Below, piece by piece: positions 12,132 through 23,785 of a stretch of 64,000 nt of DNA (positions within the stretch are counted from its first letter, which is position 1; each line of letters begins with the position of its first letter). The notes under the pieces are model-generated. The model ran no database searches, was not told where the DNA came from, and was given only the letters and a program-made list of their open reading frames with translations. Location of the stretch: contig JAFEMH010000076.1 of NCBI GenBank assembly GCA_022495995.1, forward strand, positions 868,001 to 932,000, read 5' to 3'. A program made the position numbers and the translations under genes. The stretch is from Adenophora triphylla var. japonica. Taxonomy: Eukaryota > Streptophyta > Magnoliopsida > Asterales > Campanulaceae.

Positions 12132-12396
12132 CTAGATTGACTCCCGTGCGATGCATGGGGCATTACTATATATTCAAAAGACAAAAAGTTGAACTAAAAT
12201 AAACAAAAAAATCAATTTTGTAATATTTATCATTTAAGAAAGTAAATAAAACACACGAACATGTTTATCACATACGAAATAAGGTATTGAAATTAGTAAA
12301 AAAAAAATTGAAGATTGGAAATCTAGTTAAAAAAAGGTGATATTTTATTTCTTTTTAATAAAGAGAAATTTTTAAATAAACGCACCATTGTCGGAG

Positions 12397-14100
12397 CGTG
12401 AAATACACGCGCCAGAGAAATGTCGAAATTGCCCTTCTTTTTAAAATTTATTAATATTTTATTTACTATGCTTCAAAGATTTTTTATTTAAAATTTAATA
12501 AATCTATAGTATAAATGGAACCCCCCTTTTGAACAGTTCTATGAACAGTTCCAAGGGGGGAAATTCCCATTTTGCCCTCATACATTTGTCCCTTTCCCAT
12601 TTTGTCCTTAAATTATTTTTTTTTAATTTAAAAAAAAAATTAAAAAAAAAATTACGTGGCCTTGGACACGGGCATGTGCTAGTTGTTTGATATATCGAAC
12701 TAAAATAAACACAATAACCATATTACCCCATCTCAATTATTAAATAGAAACCAAAATCCACATTCATCACAATCCCCTATATATTAAAATTATTATTATA
12801 TTAAATAACCATATTTACTTTATAAATACACAATTGTTTCGTTTATAAAAATTCAACACCATTTCAACTCATCATCCTATTCCCCACCACTTTTATTTTA
12901 TTTTATATTCTTTATTTTTATGATCTGTAAAATTATTATTATTATTATTATTATTATTATCATTTATAATTAAAAATATATAATTCACACTTATTTAATT
13001 TTTACTAAAAAGATATTGAAAAAAATGAAAATTAACAAAAGATAATTAATAAATTTATATTTAAAAAAGAGGATTTTTTTCTCTCTGTCCAAATCAAATG
13101 AAAGAAATATCTATTTAAAGAGAAACAAAAATTATGAATTTTGGTGTTAAAAAAAGTTAAAAAAATTAATTTATTATAAAATAATTGAGGGTTAAGAAAG
13201 CGGATGTAAAAAAAATCGATAATTCAGCCAGCCAATCAAATGGCGACACGTGTCAAAATTCCTAAAAAAAACCCTGCATAAACGAATCGTTGTCGGCGCG
13301 TGAAGTACACGCGCCAGAGAAATGTCGAAATTGCCCTTTTTTTAAAAATTTATTAATACTTTATTTACTATGCTTCAAATATTTTTTTTAAGAAAAAAAT
13401 TAAATAAATTGTTTGACATATCGAACTAAAATAAACACAATAAGCATATTATCCCATCTCACTTATTAAATAGAAACCAATACACACATTTTTCACAATC
13501 CCCCATATATATATATATATATATATATAGTTATAAATTATTATTATATTAAATAACCATATATACTTTATAAATACACAATTGTTTTGTTTATAAAAAT
13601 TCAACACCATTTCAACTCATCTCCTATATCGCCACCACATTATTTTATTTTATATTCTTTATTTTTATGATCAGTAAAATTATTATTATTATAATTATCA
13701 TTTATAATTAAAAATAAATACTTCACACTTATTTAATTTTTACTAAAAAGATATTGAAAATAAATGAAAATTAACAAAAGATAATTAAGAAATTTATATT
13801 TAAAAAAGAGGGTTTTTTTTCCTCTGACCAAATAAATTGAAAGAAGTATCTATTTAAAGATAATTTTTTTTTATGAATTATGGTGTTAAAAAAAGTTAAA
13901 AAATTAATTTATTATAAAATAATCGAGGGTTAAGCGGATGAAAAAAAAATTTGAAAATTCAGCCAGCCAATCAAATGGCGATACATGTCAAAATTCCAAA
14001 AAAAAAAAACCCTGCATAAACGCACCGTTGTCGGCGCGTGAAGTACGCGCGCCAGAGAAATGTCGAAATTCCCCTTCCACAGACGGACGACATGTGTCAA
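12397..14100. repeat. Tandem-like AT-rich units with cgcgtg...cacgcgcc core
   Basis: The first two units (anchors 12397 and 13296) are about 900 bp apart, or about 720 bp after removing the 180 bp Helitron; the third anchor is at 14036, about 740 bp later. Each unit has the core gtgaa(g/a)tacacgcgcca, then aaatgtcgaaatt, a long AT stretch with tcaacaccatttcaact and tttttatgatc, and a ccaatcaaatggcga block. They carry no ORF. Confidence 0.8.
12503..12682 (+). mobile_element. 180 bp non-autonomous Helitron
   Basis: Starts TCTATAGTATAAATGG, ends CACGGGCATGTGCTAG, flanked by A (12502) and T (12683). The neighbouring unit has the same flanks without the insert (13405-13417: aaataaa joined directly to ttgtttga), a paralogous empty site that fixes both boundaries exactly at A|T. 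CAC/GTG arms near the 3' end form a short hairpin. No coding capacity. Confidence 0.85.
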
Positions 14101-14613
14101 ATGTTAAAAAAAAAAAGACCCTAATGCATTCACGCGCCTATTTAGGCCCGTGTAATTTACGGCTATCATAATTTTAACCAATAAAAAAATAAGAAACAAA
14201 ATAAATAATTTACTATCCACTTTATTTGGGTAATTGTTCATAAAATTAATTTATTTCATTTCACAAAAATTGAGATTATAACTCATTTAGTTACTTGATA
14301 TTTTGTTCTAAAATGCCTTTCACTGAACGGGAGACGTGTCCAATTTTTTTTAAAAAAATAAAAAAATCACCTAGTATAGACGCGCCTCTTCAGGCGCGTG
14401 TATGGCACGCACCTTTGCAGTTTTGCCACGGTGAGAAACTCATATCGTGAAAGCCTGGGACCCCCGAAGCCAGAAAGTGTCGCTGCTGTACCCAGAGTGC
14501 AATATATTAATGATGGTGGACATCTTTCCCAATATTCATTTTTATAAATACACAAGTTGTTGAGACAGATAGAAAAATTGACACTTATTTTATTTTATAT
14601 TCTTTATTTTTAT

Positions 14614-15516
14614 GATTTAAAATTTAAAATTTAAAATTTAAAATTTAAAATTTAAAATTTAAAATTTTAAATTTTAAATTTTAAATTTTAAATTTTAAAT
14701 TTTAAATTTTAAATTTTAAATTTTAAATTTTAAATTTTAAATTTTAAATTTTAAATTTTAAATTTTAAATTTTAAATTTTAAATTTTAAATTTTAAATTT
14801 TAAATTTTAAATTTTAAATTTTAAATTTTAAATTTTAAATTTTAAATTTTAAATTTTAAATTTTAAATTTTAAATTTAAAATTTTAAATTTTAAATTTTA
14901 AATTTTAAATTTTAAAAAAATCTAAAATCTAAAATTTAAAATCTAAAATTTAAAATCTAAAATTTAAAATTTAAAATTTAAAATTTAAAATTTAAAATTT
15001 AAAATTTAAAATTTAAAATTTAAAATCTAACATTTAAAATTTAAAATTTAAAATTTAAAATTTAAAATCTAAAATTTAAAATTTAAAATTTAAAATTTAA
15101 AATTTAAAATTTAAAATTTTAAATCTAAAATTTAAAATTTTAAATTTAAAATTTAAAATTTAAAATCTAAAATTTAAAATTTAAAATCTAAAATTTAAAA
15201 TTTAAAATTTAAAATCTAAAATTTAAAATTTAAAATTTAAAATTTAAAATTTAAAATTTAAAATTTAAAATTTAAAATTTAAAATTTAAAATTTAAAATT
15301 TAAAATTTAAAATTTAAAATTTAAAATTTAAAATTTAAAATTTAAAATTTAAAATTTAAAATTTAAAATTTAAAATTTAAAATTTAAAATTTAAAATTTA
15401 AAATTTAAAATTTAAAATTTAAAATTTAAAATTTAAAATTTAAAATTTAAAATTTAAAATTTAAAATTTAAAATTTAAAATTTAAAATTTAAAATTTAAA
15501 ATTTAAAATTTAAAAT
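14614..15516. repeat. (AAAATTT)n 7-bp satellite with orientation switches
   Basis: About 900 bp of a 7 bp unit. It reads AAAATTT at 14614-14663, switches to the inverted AAATTTT at about 14664-14918, then returns to AAAATTT to 15516, with scattered AAAATCT variants in the third block. The middle block can pair with either side in a long hairpin. It replaces the equivalent segment of the AT-rich units after tttttatgat. Confidence 0.97.
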
Positions 15517-16410
15517 TATTATATTTTTTATATATCCTATACCCCATCACTTTTATTTTATATTTTTTATTTTTATAATTAGTAAAATTATTATTATTAT
15601 CTTTATCATTTATAATTAAAAAAAAACTTGACACTTAATTAATTTTGACTAAAAACATATTGAAAAATTAAAAAAGAAAATTACCAAGGATAATTAAGCA
15701 ATTTATATTTAAAAATAAATGTTTTTTTTCTGTGTCCAAATCAAATAAAAATAGTCTCTATTTAAAGAGAGTTTTTTTTTTTTATGAATTTTGGTGTAAA
15801 AACAATTTTTTTAAAAAAATTAATTTACTTTAAAACAATTTATGTAAAAGAAATGGGTGAAAAATAAAAAATCGAAATTCAACCAGCCAATAAGAGGTCG
15901 CCAAGTGTCCAAACCAAAAAAAAAACAAACTTCAGCTGCTTTCACGGTCTTTACGCGGCATTGTCGGCGCGTGGGGTGCACGCGCCATGGAATTGTCCAA
16001 AACGCCCTTCACACAAATGACGACACGTGTCCAAAATTGCAAAAAAAAAAAAAAATACCCCCCAATCACAGCTTGCCACGGGTCATTTCAGCCATTGTTT
16101 TTCAATTCTGCCATGGCGTGAAAAGACCAAATTACCCCTCAAACCCTCTTTTATTACCACAACCTTGTTATTATATATAGATAGATTATTATTTTCATTT
16201 ATAAGTAAAAATAAATAATTCACACTTAAAAAAAATAAATTTATATTTAAAAAAGAGAATTTTTTTTCATTGTCCAAATCAAATGAAAAAGTCTATATTT
16301 AAAGAGAAAAAAAATTAACACCATCCCAACTAATTGTCCTATACCCCACTACATTTACTTTATTTTAGATTCTTTATTTTTATGATTAGTAAAATTATTA
16401 TTATTATTAT
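15517..16410. other. Further AT-rich array unit left of element E
   Basis: Continuation of the array: cgcgtg core at 15964-15990, ccaataagagg block, a second 5'-end-like tail accttgttattatatatag (16163-16182), then the start of another unit ending in (ATT)n at 16397-16410, where element E inserted. No gene. Confidence 0.7.
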
Positions 16411-17074
16411 TGAACATACCAAAAATGTCGAGTTGGGCCAAACGAGTAAAGCCCAATCACAGGCCGTTTTGACTGTCACATTCTCAATAGGGCTGGCCCA
16501 ATCAGAACGAGGCCCAAAGCCCATCTCAAGCATCAGTCGACTAAGTCCATGGTCCGACCTACCAGGTCCCGACCTAACTTAGTCCGACCTCATGATCCAT
16601 ACTACAATTCGGGTACGAACCATGCTCTACCCGACAGTCAGGTCGACCATTCCACAAGTGGCGACCTCGACCTAAATTAGCAAATGACGACCTGACACTT
16701 GTCGGCTTATTTGGTTAATCAATTCTCATAACCACATCCCTACAAATCAGGGACCGTTATAGACACGTGCCCACGACCAAGTAACTGCCGCTACAATCTC
16801 GGAGGACATGTTGCCTCCCCAAAATACATCACTTTTTCCTATAAATACTTCATCACTACCAAACGGTGAAAGGTAACTGCCATTTTTGTATTCTGAATTG
16901 ATTATTCAATACATTTTGAGCTTTATTCAACGGTATTCTTACTCTCACGCCCGAGCGTCTTCGCCGGAGACACATCCGGCTAGTCGTGGGTTCTGATTTC
17001 AGGTCAAGGAGCTAGGTGATTAATCTTGCCACGTGGAGGATTATTGATAAAGCACAATTCCTCGCAAAGATCAG
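16411..17074 (+). mobile_element. 5' LTR of element E
   Basis: TGAACATACC...AAGATCA, 664 bp. TATA box tcctataaatac at 16837-16848. By eye two substitutions separate it from the 3' LTR outside the last 15 bp. Confidence 0.92.
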
Positions 17075-17100
17075 TTTGGTTCCATTGCCGGGAACCGTGC
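17075..17100 (+). other. Primer-binding site region of element E
   Basis: tttggttccattgccgggaa follows the LTR end directly. A similar ttggttccgttgtcggga follows the LTR of element F at 36910. The tRNA is not assigned. Confidence 0.6.
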
Positions 17101-17138
17101 TTTAAACTTGACCTCGAAAACTCTATCAACCTACAACA

Positions 17139-18950
17139 ATGGTGACTTCAGACGGACACGTATCCGAGGCTTCACTTGGGCATGAGGAAGTGAACAACAA
17201 CAACACGAATACAAACGCAAATGCTGAAAACTTGAACTTGCCTCCTCCCCCCACCAAATCGTCCCTCACGGTAGAGCCACACGCTCTACCAAAGTCGTTG
17301 ATGGCGGGGATTGCCCGACACAAGGAGAGGGAAAAGGCATATGGACGGGCAAGGAGTTCCACCTCCTCCAAAGCGTCCAACCGCCAGTGAATGTTGGAAA
17401 CAGGCGGTGCCCCTCCACCAACCCCATGAGCAAGAAGGAGATGATGTTGGAGCGAGCCTGCATTCTCGCCGACTTGGATAGCCATGGAGGAGGCGTAATG
17501 TGCCGACATACGCCCGAGAGAGTGGCACCTACTCGAGGTTTCTAATGGGCAAGCAGCCAGAGTTTGAGGCCAAATGAAGGTGTGGGGCAGAATGGTTAAA
17601 ACAGGATAGTTCAACGAGCTCCTACAGTCGTTCATGTGCCCAGTAACGACCTAAGGGCTAGCCTCAACAGAAACAGGGAGCAAGAGGCTCAGTCTGACTT
17701 AAGGACGCGCTTAATGTACCTAATAGAAATGCATGTGTTTCGCCAACCAGACGTTAGAGGTCGTGGTCTCATAGAGACAGAACGGGCGCAGTCGCCCGTA
17801 AGAGAGGAGAGGCGCAGGTCGCCACTGAGATTATAGGCGCAGTCGCCACAAGGAAGTGACAGCACAGATCTCCGGTTCGATCAAAGAGGGCTCATTCTCA
17901 CAGTGGACGTAAGGAGTAGGCAGTGACTCCCTAGAAGTGAAGGCCGAAGTCAAATGCCGCGCCCTCCAAGAGATGAAAGACCCGATGCTAGGGAATGGTT
18001 GTTGATGAAAAAGAAGTTTGAGCAATGGGAGGAGGAGAAGAAAAAGGATGCTGGAAAGGTCGAACGAATTGACTTTGCTCTTCGACCTCTTTCCAAGGAA
18101 CTGAGAGATAGTCGACCTCCCCTAGTTTCAAAGTTGCCCCTTCTAGAGAAGTATTCTGGGTCCACCAATGCAAGAAGTCACATAGCACACCCGGAGGCCA
18201 CGATGTGTTTTGTCGCCAATGAAGACGACAATATGTGCAAAGCCCTCGTAAGTACCCTCACAGAGCAGCCTTTGACATGGTTTAATGGTTTGGCACTGTA
18301 GCATAACCACTGACGTGCTTCGAGGACCAAGTTCCTAGATCGCTCTCGACCGCCGGAGCTCGGAAAGTGACGGTGATCGATCTAAACAACTTGGTGCAGC
18401 CAAAAACGAAAGCTCCACGAGCTACTTCACCAAGTTCAAAGAAATGGTCGACAAGATTGAAGAGGACATCACGTGACAGTGGAGGTGATCAATTGCTTCC
18501 GAAGTGGTATTTCCTCGGAAGACATGGACTACGAGCTCACAAGCCCGAACGGCCACAACTCGACAGGAGTTGTTTGAAAAGGTGTATAATGTCGCTCTTG
18601 TTGAGGAAAGGAAAGAGAAAAAGAATGGTAAAAGCCCCAAGGTGGAGGACGCTGATGATAAAAAGGACTCCAACAAGAATGGAGGAAACAATAAAAATGG
18701 CAAGAATAGGACTAGGGCAACAGAGAAAGTGCCCGAGGCTTTCACTCCCTTACGGTGAGTCGAACAAAGATTATGAACGCCGCCGAGCCGGGCTCCTCCC
18801 GTCCCGATGAACCTGTGCAACAAGTTTAGGAGGGACAACAATGTTAGTACCGTGACTACCACAAAGACACCGGTCATCTCACGTAAGATTGTTTGGGTTT
18901 GAAGCGCATTATTCAAAGAATGGTCGACTGTGGAAGGCTCGACGCTTATG
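17139..18950 (+). pseudogene. gag of element E (broken)
   Basis: Begins MVTSDGHVSEASLGHE (ATG 17139), 65 bp after the LTR, with an Asn-rich stretch. The frame stops at 17390 and gag continues in other frames: Arg-rich segment 17636-17836; 17954-18301, where a charged EQWEEEKKKDAGK helix precedes KLPLLEKYSGST...QPLTWFNGL, the retrotransposon gag core; 18504-18758, a KKNGKSPKVEDADDKKDSNKN linker. At 18850-18890 a CRDYHKDTGHLT-like knuckle segment appears, ending in a stop where a Cys codon would be expected nearby. At least four indels or stops. Gag would build the particle; this copy cannot. Confidence 0.75.
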
Positions 18951-19150
18951 TGAAGAGGCCTCAAGCCGGGAGGCGAGCAACACAGGTGGACAAAGCAGGG
19001 ACCTAGGCAACCTAGATTGAACCCGGGGGTCATTACAGAGCAAGCAAGCAACACGGCCATCAAGCACAAGATCTTCCAACTCAATAAGGCCCCACACGTG
19101 CCTCCAAGAAGAGAAGTCGAGATGAAGCGATCGCCTTCTACCCCCATGAA

Positions 19151-19435
19151 TTGGCAACTAATATGGCGGCTAGGGAGCAAGTTCTCGTCATCCTGTGTCT
19201 CATAGACGGATGTACGACGAGCGTACTCTTAGTCGACACGGGGCTCGCAAGGATATTTTGTTCTACAAAACTTTTAAAGAAATGGGTCTTAATGATGAGC
19301 AATTGGGGAGATATGATGGTAGGTTGGAGGGCTTCACCAACCATCGAGTTGATGCTAAAGGCCGATAGAGCTCGACGTCGATCTAGGCCATCACCCCCAA
19401 AGGATTGTGTCAAAGGTACAATTTATCAGGATTGA
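19151..19435 (+). pseudogene. Protease region of element E
   Basis: The frame contains VLLVDTGLARIFCSTKLLKK (nt about 19225-19284). The VDTG matches the retropepsin active site; the residues after DTG differ from the usual small polar ones. It cleaves the gag-pol polyprotein in active elements. The frame ends at 19435; the following part (19407-19643) reads a linker with DYAAILGIPGQ-like sequence in another frame, so the polyprotein is broken here. Confidence 0.65.
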
Positions 19436-19947
19436 TGTAAATAGTGACTACGCCGCCATACTTGGTATTCCCGGACAAGTCGCTCTTGGAATGGTGGCAT
19501 CGATCCCTCATCGCCGAGTGAAGTTCCCCACACCTCGCTGGAGTAGGCCGCGTATAAGGCACGCCCGAGCTTACCCGGACCATGTTCTTCGGGAAAGGAA
19601 GAAGAGGGAGCTTGAGATCGAGACTATGCAGATGGTTATTTAAAGTCAAGCCACAATCGGCCACCAAAACTACTCTACCGGTCTACAATCACCGATGTGG
19701 AAGAGTCGACCTATCGCTCAAATGACGAGGTCATGCTTGAGTCGACACGTCACTCTAACTCCACAGAGGTCAATCCAGATGTAGTTATGGTCGACCAAGT
19801 CCTCATAGGCAACCTATGGCTCCAGCTCGACAATAGCTCGGGGGCCACCACCACCAGCGAGGAAGCAGACAAATTGGATGACATGATAGCTGAGGAAGCT
19901 CCACATTCGGGGAGCCGAGGAAAGGCAAAGGGTCGTAGAGATAATAA

Positions 19948-20831
19948 TTGAGACTCTACAATTCGGGGATGGACCGTGAGCTAGAAGTCATGGATGAGCT
20001 AGAGTCGGTAATCACCAACCTTTCCTACCCCGACCAAAAAATTCAGATTGGGAAGCAGCTATCAGTTGAGGAGCGAGCAGAAATCATCGAGCTACTCAAG
20101 GAAAGTAATGATGTCTTCGCATGGAGGGTAGAAGACATGAGGGGAATCAAGGAAGAGGTCGCTGTTCATAGACTTGAAGTCAACCCGACCATAAAGCCTA
20201 GACCCCAAAAGTTGAGAAGTTTTGCTCGTGACAAGGAGGAGGCTATCAAAGCCGAGGTACAAAACTTTTGAGTGCAGTGGATAATCAAAGAGGCCACTCA
20301 TACAACGTGGTTGGCCAACGTGGTCATGGTGAAGAAATCGAATGGCAAATGGCGGATGTGTGTCGACTTCACTACTCTCAATCTAGCTTGCCCAAAGGAC
20401 AGCTATCCCTTCCTAGAATCGACAAGCTAGTCGATTCCATTGCTGGCCACTCAACCCTCGCCTTCCTCGACGCTTATTCGTGGTACCACCAGCATTAAGA
20501 TGCATGAGGACGACATAATCAAGACGGCATTTCAGCGGCCTGAGGCATCTACCGCTACAACATGATGCCATTTGGATTGAAGAATGCAGGGGCAACTTAT
20601 CAAAGGATGGTGAACAAAGTCTTTGCTTCTCAAATTGGCCGAAACATGGAGGCCTACGTCGACGATATGGTCATCAAAACAAAGACCGGACGTCACGTGG
20701 TCGACCTAAAGGAAATGTTCGCCAATTTGAGAGCAAACGACATGAAGCTCAACCCCAAAGAAGTGTGTATTTGGTGTAGCTGCTGGAAAGTTCCTTGGAT
20801 TTATGGTATCTCAACGGGGCATAGAGGCTAA
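19948..20831 (+). pseudogene. Reverse transcriptase N-terminal and palm parts of element E
   Basis: 19948-20271 holds the lead-in (LLKESNDVFAWRVEDMRGI, then VAVHRLEVNP), which ends at a stop. 20268-20498 continues with SLPKGQLSLPRIDKLVDSIAGHST..LAFLDAYSWYHQ. 20562-20831 holds MPFGLKNAGATYQRMVNKVF and the catalytic AYVDDMVIKT (YVDD at 20655-20666). The palm catalytic Asp pair is intact, but two or more frame breaks separate the parts. Reverse transcriptase copies element RNA into DNA. Confidence 0.85.
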
Positions 20832-22593
20832 TCCGGAGAAAATCAAGGCCCTGGTCGACATGAAAGCCCCCACCAGTATCAAAGAAATGCAGCGACTTAA
20901 CGGTAGAGTAGCAGCTCTTGGTCGCTTCATATCTAAGTCGGCAGAGAGATCTCTCCCCTTCTTCAAAGCTCTGAGGGGGACGAAAAGCTTTGAATGGACG
21001 ACCGAATGTCATTCGTCGTTTCAACAATTGAAGGATTACCTCGCTACTCCACCTCTCCTGAGTAGCCCGACCACTGGAGAGACCTTGTTTGTATATCTGT
21101 CTGTGGGAGACAAGTCGGTTGCAGCAGTGTTGATTAGAGAGGATGAAGGGCTTCAAAAACCAGTATACTACATCAGCAAGGCCTTATCAGATGTGGAGAG
21201 CAGATACTACAATGCTGAGAAGGTCGTTTATGCCCTAGTCGTGGCTTCTAAGAAGCTGCGAGCTTATTTCTTGGCTCACCCAATTGTGGTTCTTACTAAT
21301 GCACCTTTGAGAAAGATATTGCACAAGCCGGAGAGTTCAGGTCGACTGCTCAATTGGTCAATTGCCCTTACTGAATTTGACATTGAGTATCGACCTCGAA
21401 AGGCACTGAAGGCTCAAGCTCTAGCTGACTTCCTGGTCGAGCTTACGTTCACCAAGGAAGACGACGAGCAGCGAGCTCCAAAGGAAAAGGCTAAAGGGAA
21501 GGAGACAGAGTCCCAGGTCGTCATCAGTCTACCCGACGATTGTTGGAAGGTCTATTCAGACGGATCAGCGACCAAAAATAGCAGTGGAGCTGGGATAGTG
21601 CTAATCGAACCAGAATCTGGAACAGTGTATGAGGAATCACTAAGGTTCAAGTTTGATGCTTCCAACAACCAAGCCGAATATGAGGCTTTAATTGCAGCTA
21701 TTGAGTACGCCAAGTGTTTTGGAGCTACTAAGATCATGGCCTACTGTGATTCCCAACTGATAGTCAACCAGGTCAGAGGCGAGTACGAGGTGCTTAGTGC
21801 CACGCTAATCAAATACTGCGGCCTGGTGAAGGAACTGATAAAAGATTTGGAATTCTGGGAGATTCAGAGAATTGGACGAGAAGACAATGAGCCAGCTGAC
21901 CTCCTCTCGAAATTAGCCACTTCGGATGAACCACATGATGAACCTATCTCCTTCCTCGAAAGTCCAGCCTATGAAAGAGTAAAAATTCAATGCATAGATG
22001 ATCCCTCAAGAAATTGGACTCAGGAGAAGTGTTGGATCGAGGAAATGAAGGCATACTTAGAAAGTGGTGAGCTGCCAGATGACGAGAAGAAGGCTCGAGC
22101 TATCAAAAAGAAAGCTCCGAGGTATGTCATTCAAGGAGGCGACCTATTCAGAAGATCCTATACTCGACCATTGCTAAAGTGCATCCATCCTCAAGAGGTC
22201 GCCCTATTGATACATGAAGTACACAGTGGGATTTGTGGCGGACACCGGGGCCGTGACTCTTGCCGACAAGCTAATCACTTTGGGGTACTATCGCCACACA
22301 TGAGAGCCGACACTCACAACTTTGTTCAAGAATGCGATCAATGCCAAAGATTTGCCAACTTACCTCATGTGCCAACAACCGAGCAGACTCCGCACTGCAC
22401 TTGGCCATTCGACATGTGGGGCGTCGACCCGATTGGACCCTTCCCTCCCGCCCGAGGAAACCGCAAGTATGTGATCGTTGCCATAGATTACTTCACTAAA
22501 TGGGTTGAGGCCAAACCATTAGCTCGCATCACGCAGGAAAATGCTATCAACTTCATTCACGACTTCATTTGGTGTCGATTTGGTTTTCCTTGA
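20803..22593 (+). CDS. RT thumb, RNase H, second RNase H-like domain and integrase of element E (open 596 codons)
   Basis: The longest open frame in the window. Residues 1-60: RT end (MVSQRGIEANPEKIKALVDM). 60-215: Ty3 RNase H with SFEWTTECHSSFQQLKDYL, YYISKALSDVESRY and LTEFDIEYRPRKALKAQALADFL. 245-380: second RNase H-like domain, CWKVYSDGSATKNSSGAGIVL, NNQAEYEALIAAIEYAK and AYCDSQLIVNQV, as in Tat elements. 460-596: integrase with HHCC-type HEVHSGICGGH...CDQCQRF and the first catalytic Asp in AIDYFTKWVEAK. The frame stops at 22593 just before the second catalytic Asp region. The start is arbitrary because it is part of a polyprotein. Confidence 0.9.
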   Translation: MVSQRGIEANPEKIKALVDMKAPTSIKEMQRLNGRVAALGRFISKSAERSLPFFKALRGTKSFEWTTECHSSFQQLKDYLATPPLLSSPTTGETLFVYLSVGDKSVAAVLIREDEGLQKPVYYISKALSDVESRYYNAEKVVYALVVASKKLRAYFLAHPIVVLTNAPLRKILHKPESSGRLLNWSIALTEFDIEYRPRKALKAQALADFLVELTFTKEDDEQRAPKEKAKGKETESQVVISLPDDCWKVYSDGSATKNSSGAGIVLIEPESGTVYEESLRFKFDASNNQAEYEALIAAIEYAKCFGATKIMAYCDSQLIVNQVRGEYEVLSATLIKYCGLVKELIKDLEFWEIQRIGREDNEPADLLSKLATSDEPHDEPISFLESPAYERVKIQCIDDPSRNWTQEKCWIEEMKAYLESGELPDDEKKARAIKKKAPRYVIQGGDLFRRSYTRPLLKCIHPQEVALLIHEVHSGICGGHRGRDSCRQANHFGVLSPHMRADTHNFVQECDQCQRFANLPHVPTTEQTPHCTWPFDMWGVDPIGPFPPARGNRKYVIVAIDYFTKWVEAKPLARITQENAINFIHDFIWCRFGFP

Positions 22594-23220
22594 GCTATAA
22601 GATTCGACACGGCCGCAGCTCTCCGTGAGCCTTCGGCGTAGATGAATCGAGTAGGAATCAAGCATTGGCAATCCTCCGTCGCCTATCCTCAAGGAAATGG
22701 GCAAGCCGAGGCAAATAATAAACTTGTTCTATCTTCGCTCAAAACAGGTCTCGTAGGTCGACGTAACAATTGGTCGGGACGAACTCCCCGCTCTTCGGGG
22801 CGCTTCGTACAACCACTGGGGCCTACTGGGAAACCCCTTTGCTCTCACTTATGGATCGAGGCCACGGCACCCGCCGAGCTCGCATTCCCACCGCTAGAGT
22901 GACTTTCTTCAATCAGGAGCAAAATGATACCAACAGATTGATCGACCCGGATCCGATCGACGAAAAGCGAGAAATGTACTTACCTCCGAATGGTCAACTA
23001 CAAACAAATAACTAAAAGTTACCACGACAAGAAGGTCAAGGCAAGGTCGTTCCAAGTTGGAGATTATGTGTTAAGAAAGATTGAGGCAACGGTAGAAGGA
23101 CCCAGCAGAATAAGCTATCTCCTAACCGGGAAGGTCCCTATGTGGTTACTCGAGTCGTCAAAGAAGGAGCCTACATGATAGCTCATCCTGAGGAGAGGAG
23201 TTGAAACATCCTTGGCACGC
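22594..23220 (+). pseudogene. Integrase C-terminal half of element E (broken)
   Basis: After the stop, 22642-22902 encodes GIKHWQSSVAYPQGNGQAEANNKLV, which contains the third catalytic acid (Glu of GQAE) of the DDE integrase. Part of the core is shifted, and 22990-23178 holds the C-terminal SFQVGDYVLRKIEATVEGPS segment. Stops and frameshifts separate all three pieces, so no complete integrase is encoded. Confidence 0.8.
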
Positions 23221-23369
23221 CACTCACCTCATCAAATACTACTTTTAGTTTTCGCCAAGTTCAAGTTTGTGGTAGTTATAGTGTCAAATTGATGTAAGCA
23301 TGTTCCATACTTCAATGAAAAGCGCAGCTTCATTCCATCAAGCATAGTGTTACACTAACCCCAACAAGC

Positions 23370-23785
23370 TCGACTCTTAGTCGCTTCGTTTTAACAAGCT
23401 CGATTCTTAATCGCCTTGTTCATTTAACAAGTCCGACTCTTAGTCGATTCTCGTTCTAACAAACTCGACTCTTAGTCGGGCTTTGTTCTAATTAGCTCGA
23501 TTCTTAATCGCCTTTGTTCATTTAACAAGTCCGACTCTTAGTCGACTTCGTTCTAACGAACTCGACTCTTAGTCGCTTGTTCTAATTAGCTCGATTTTTA
23601 ATCGCCTTTGTTCATTTAACAAGTCCGACTCTTAGTCGATTTCGTTCTAACAAACTCGACTCTTAGTCGGCTTGTTCTAATTAGCTCGATTTTTAATCGC
23701 CTTTGTTTATTTAACAAGTCCGATTCCTAATCGACTTTGTTCTAATTAGCTCGACCCTTGGTCGCCTTCAATAGGTCGACCAAGG
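23370..23785 (+). repeat. Tandem repeat with CGACTCTTAGTCG dyads
   Basis: Sub-units of about 30 bp (aacaagtccgactcttagtcg, aacaaactcgactcttagtcg, aattagctcgattcttaatcg) are organised as a three-part higher-order unit of about 95 bp, repeated about four times (starts near 23421, 23518, 23612, 23707). Each sub-unit contains an imperfect dyad such as CGACT-ctt-AGTCG. It lies between pol and the antisense ORF of element E. Confidence 0.9.

Noticed and set aside
14614..15516. Interstitial telomere tract
   Set aside because: Unit AAAATTT has no G-rich strand and differs from known plant telomere units; it is a simple AT satellite.
17126..17635. Minus ORF of 169 codons opposite gag of element E
   Set aside because: Lies over the gag start and shows no recognisable domain.
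23370..23785. CRISPR-like array of regularly spaced palindromes
   Set aside because: Spacers are themselves repeated, the host is a plant, no cas genes, and the array lies inside a retrotransposon.
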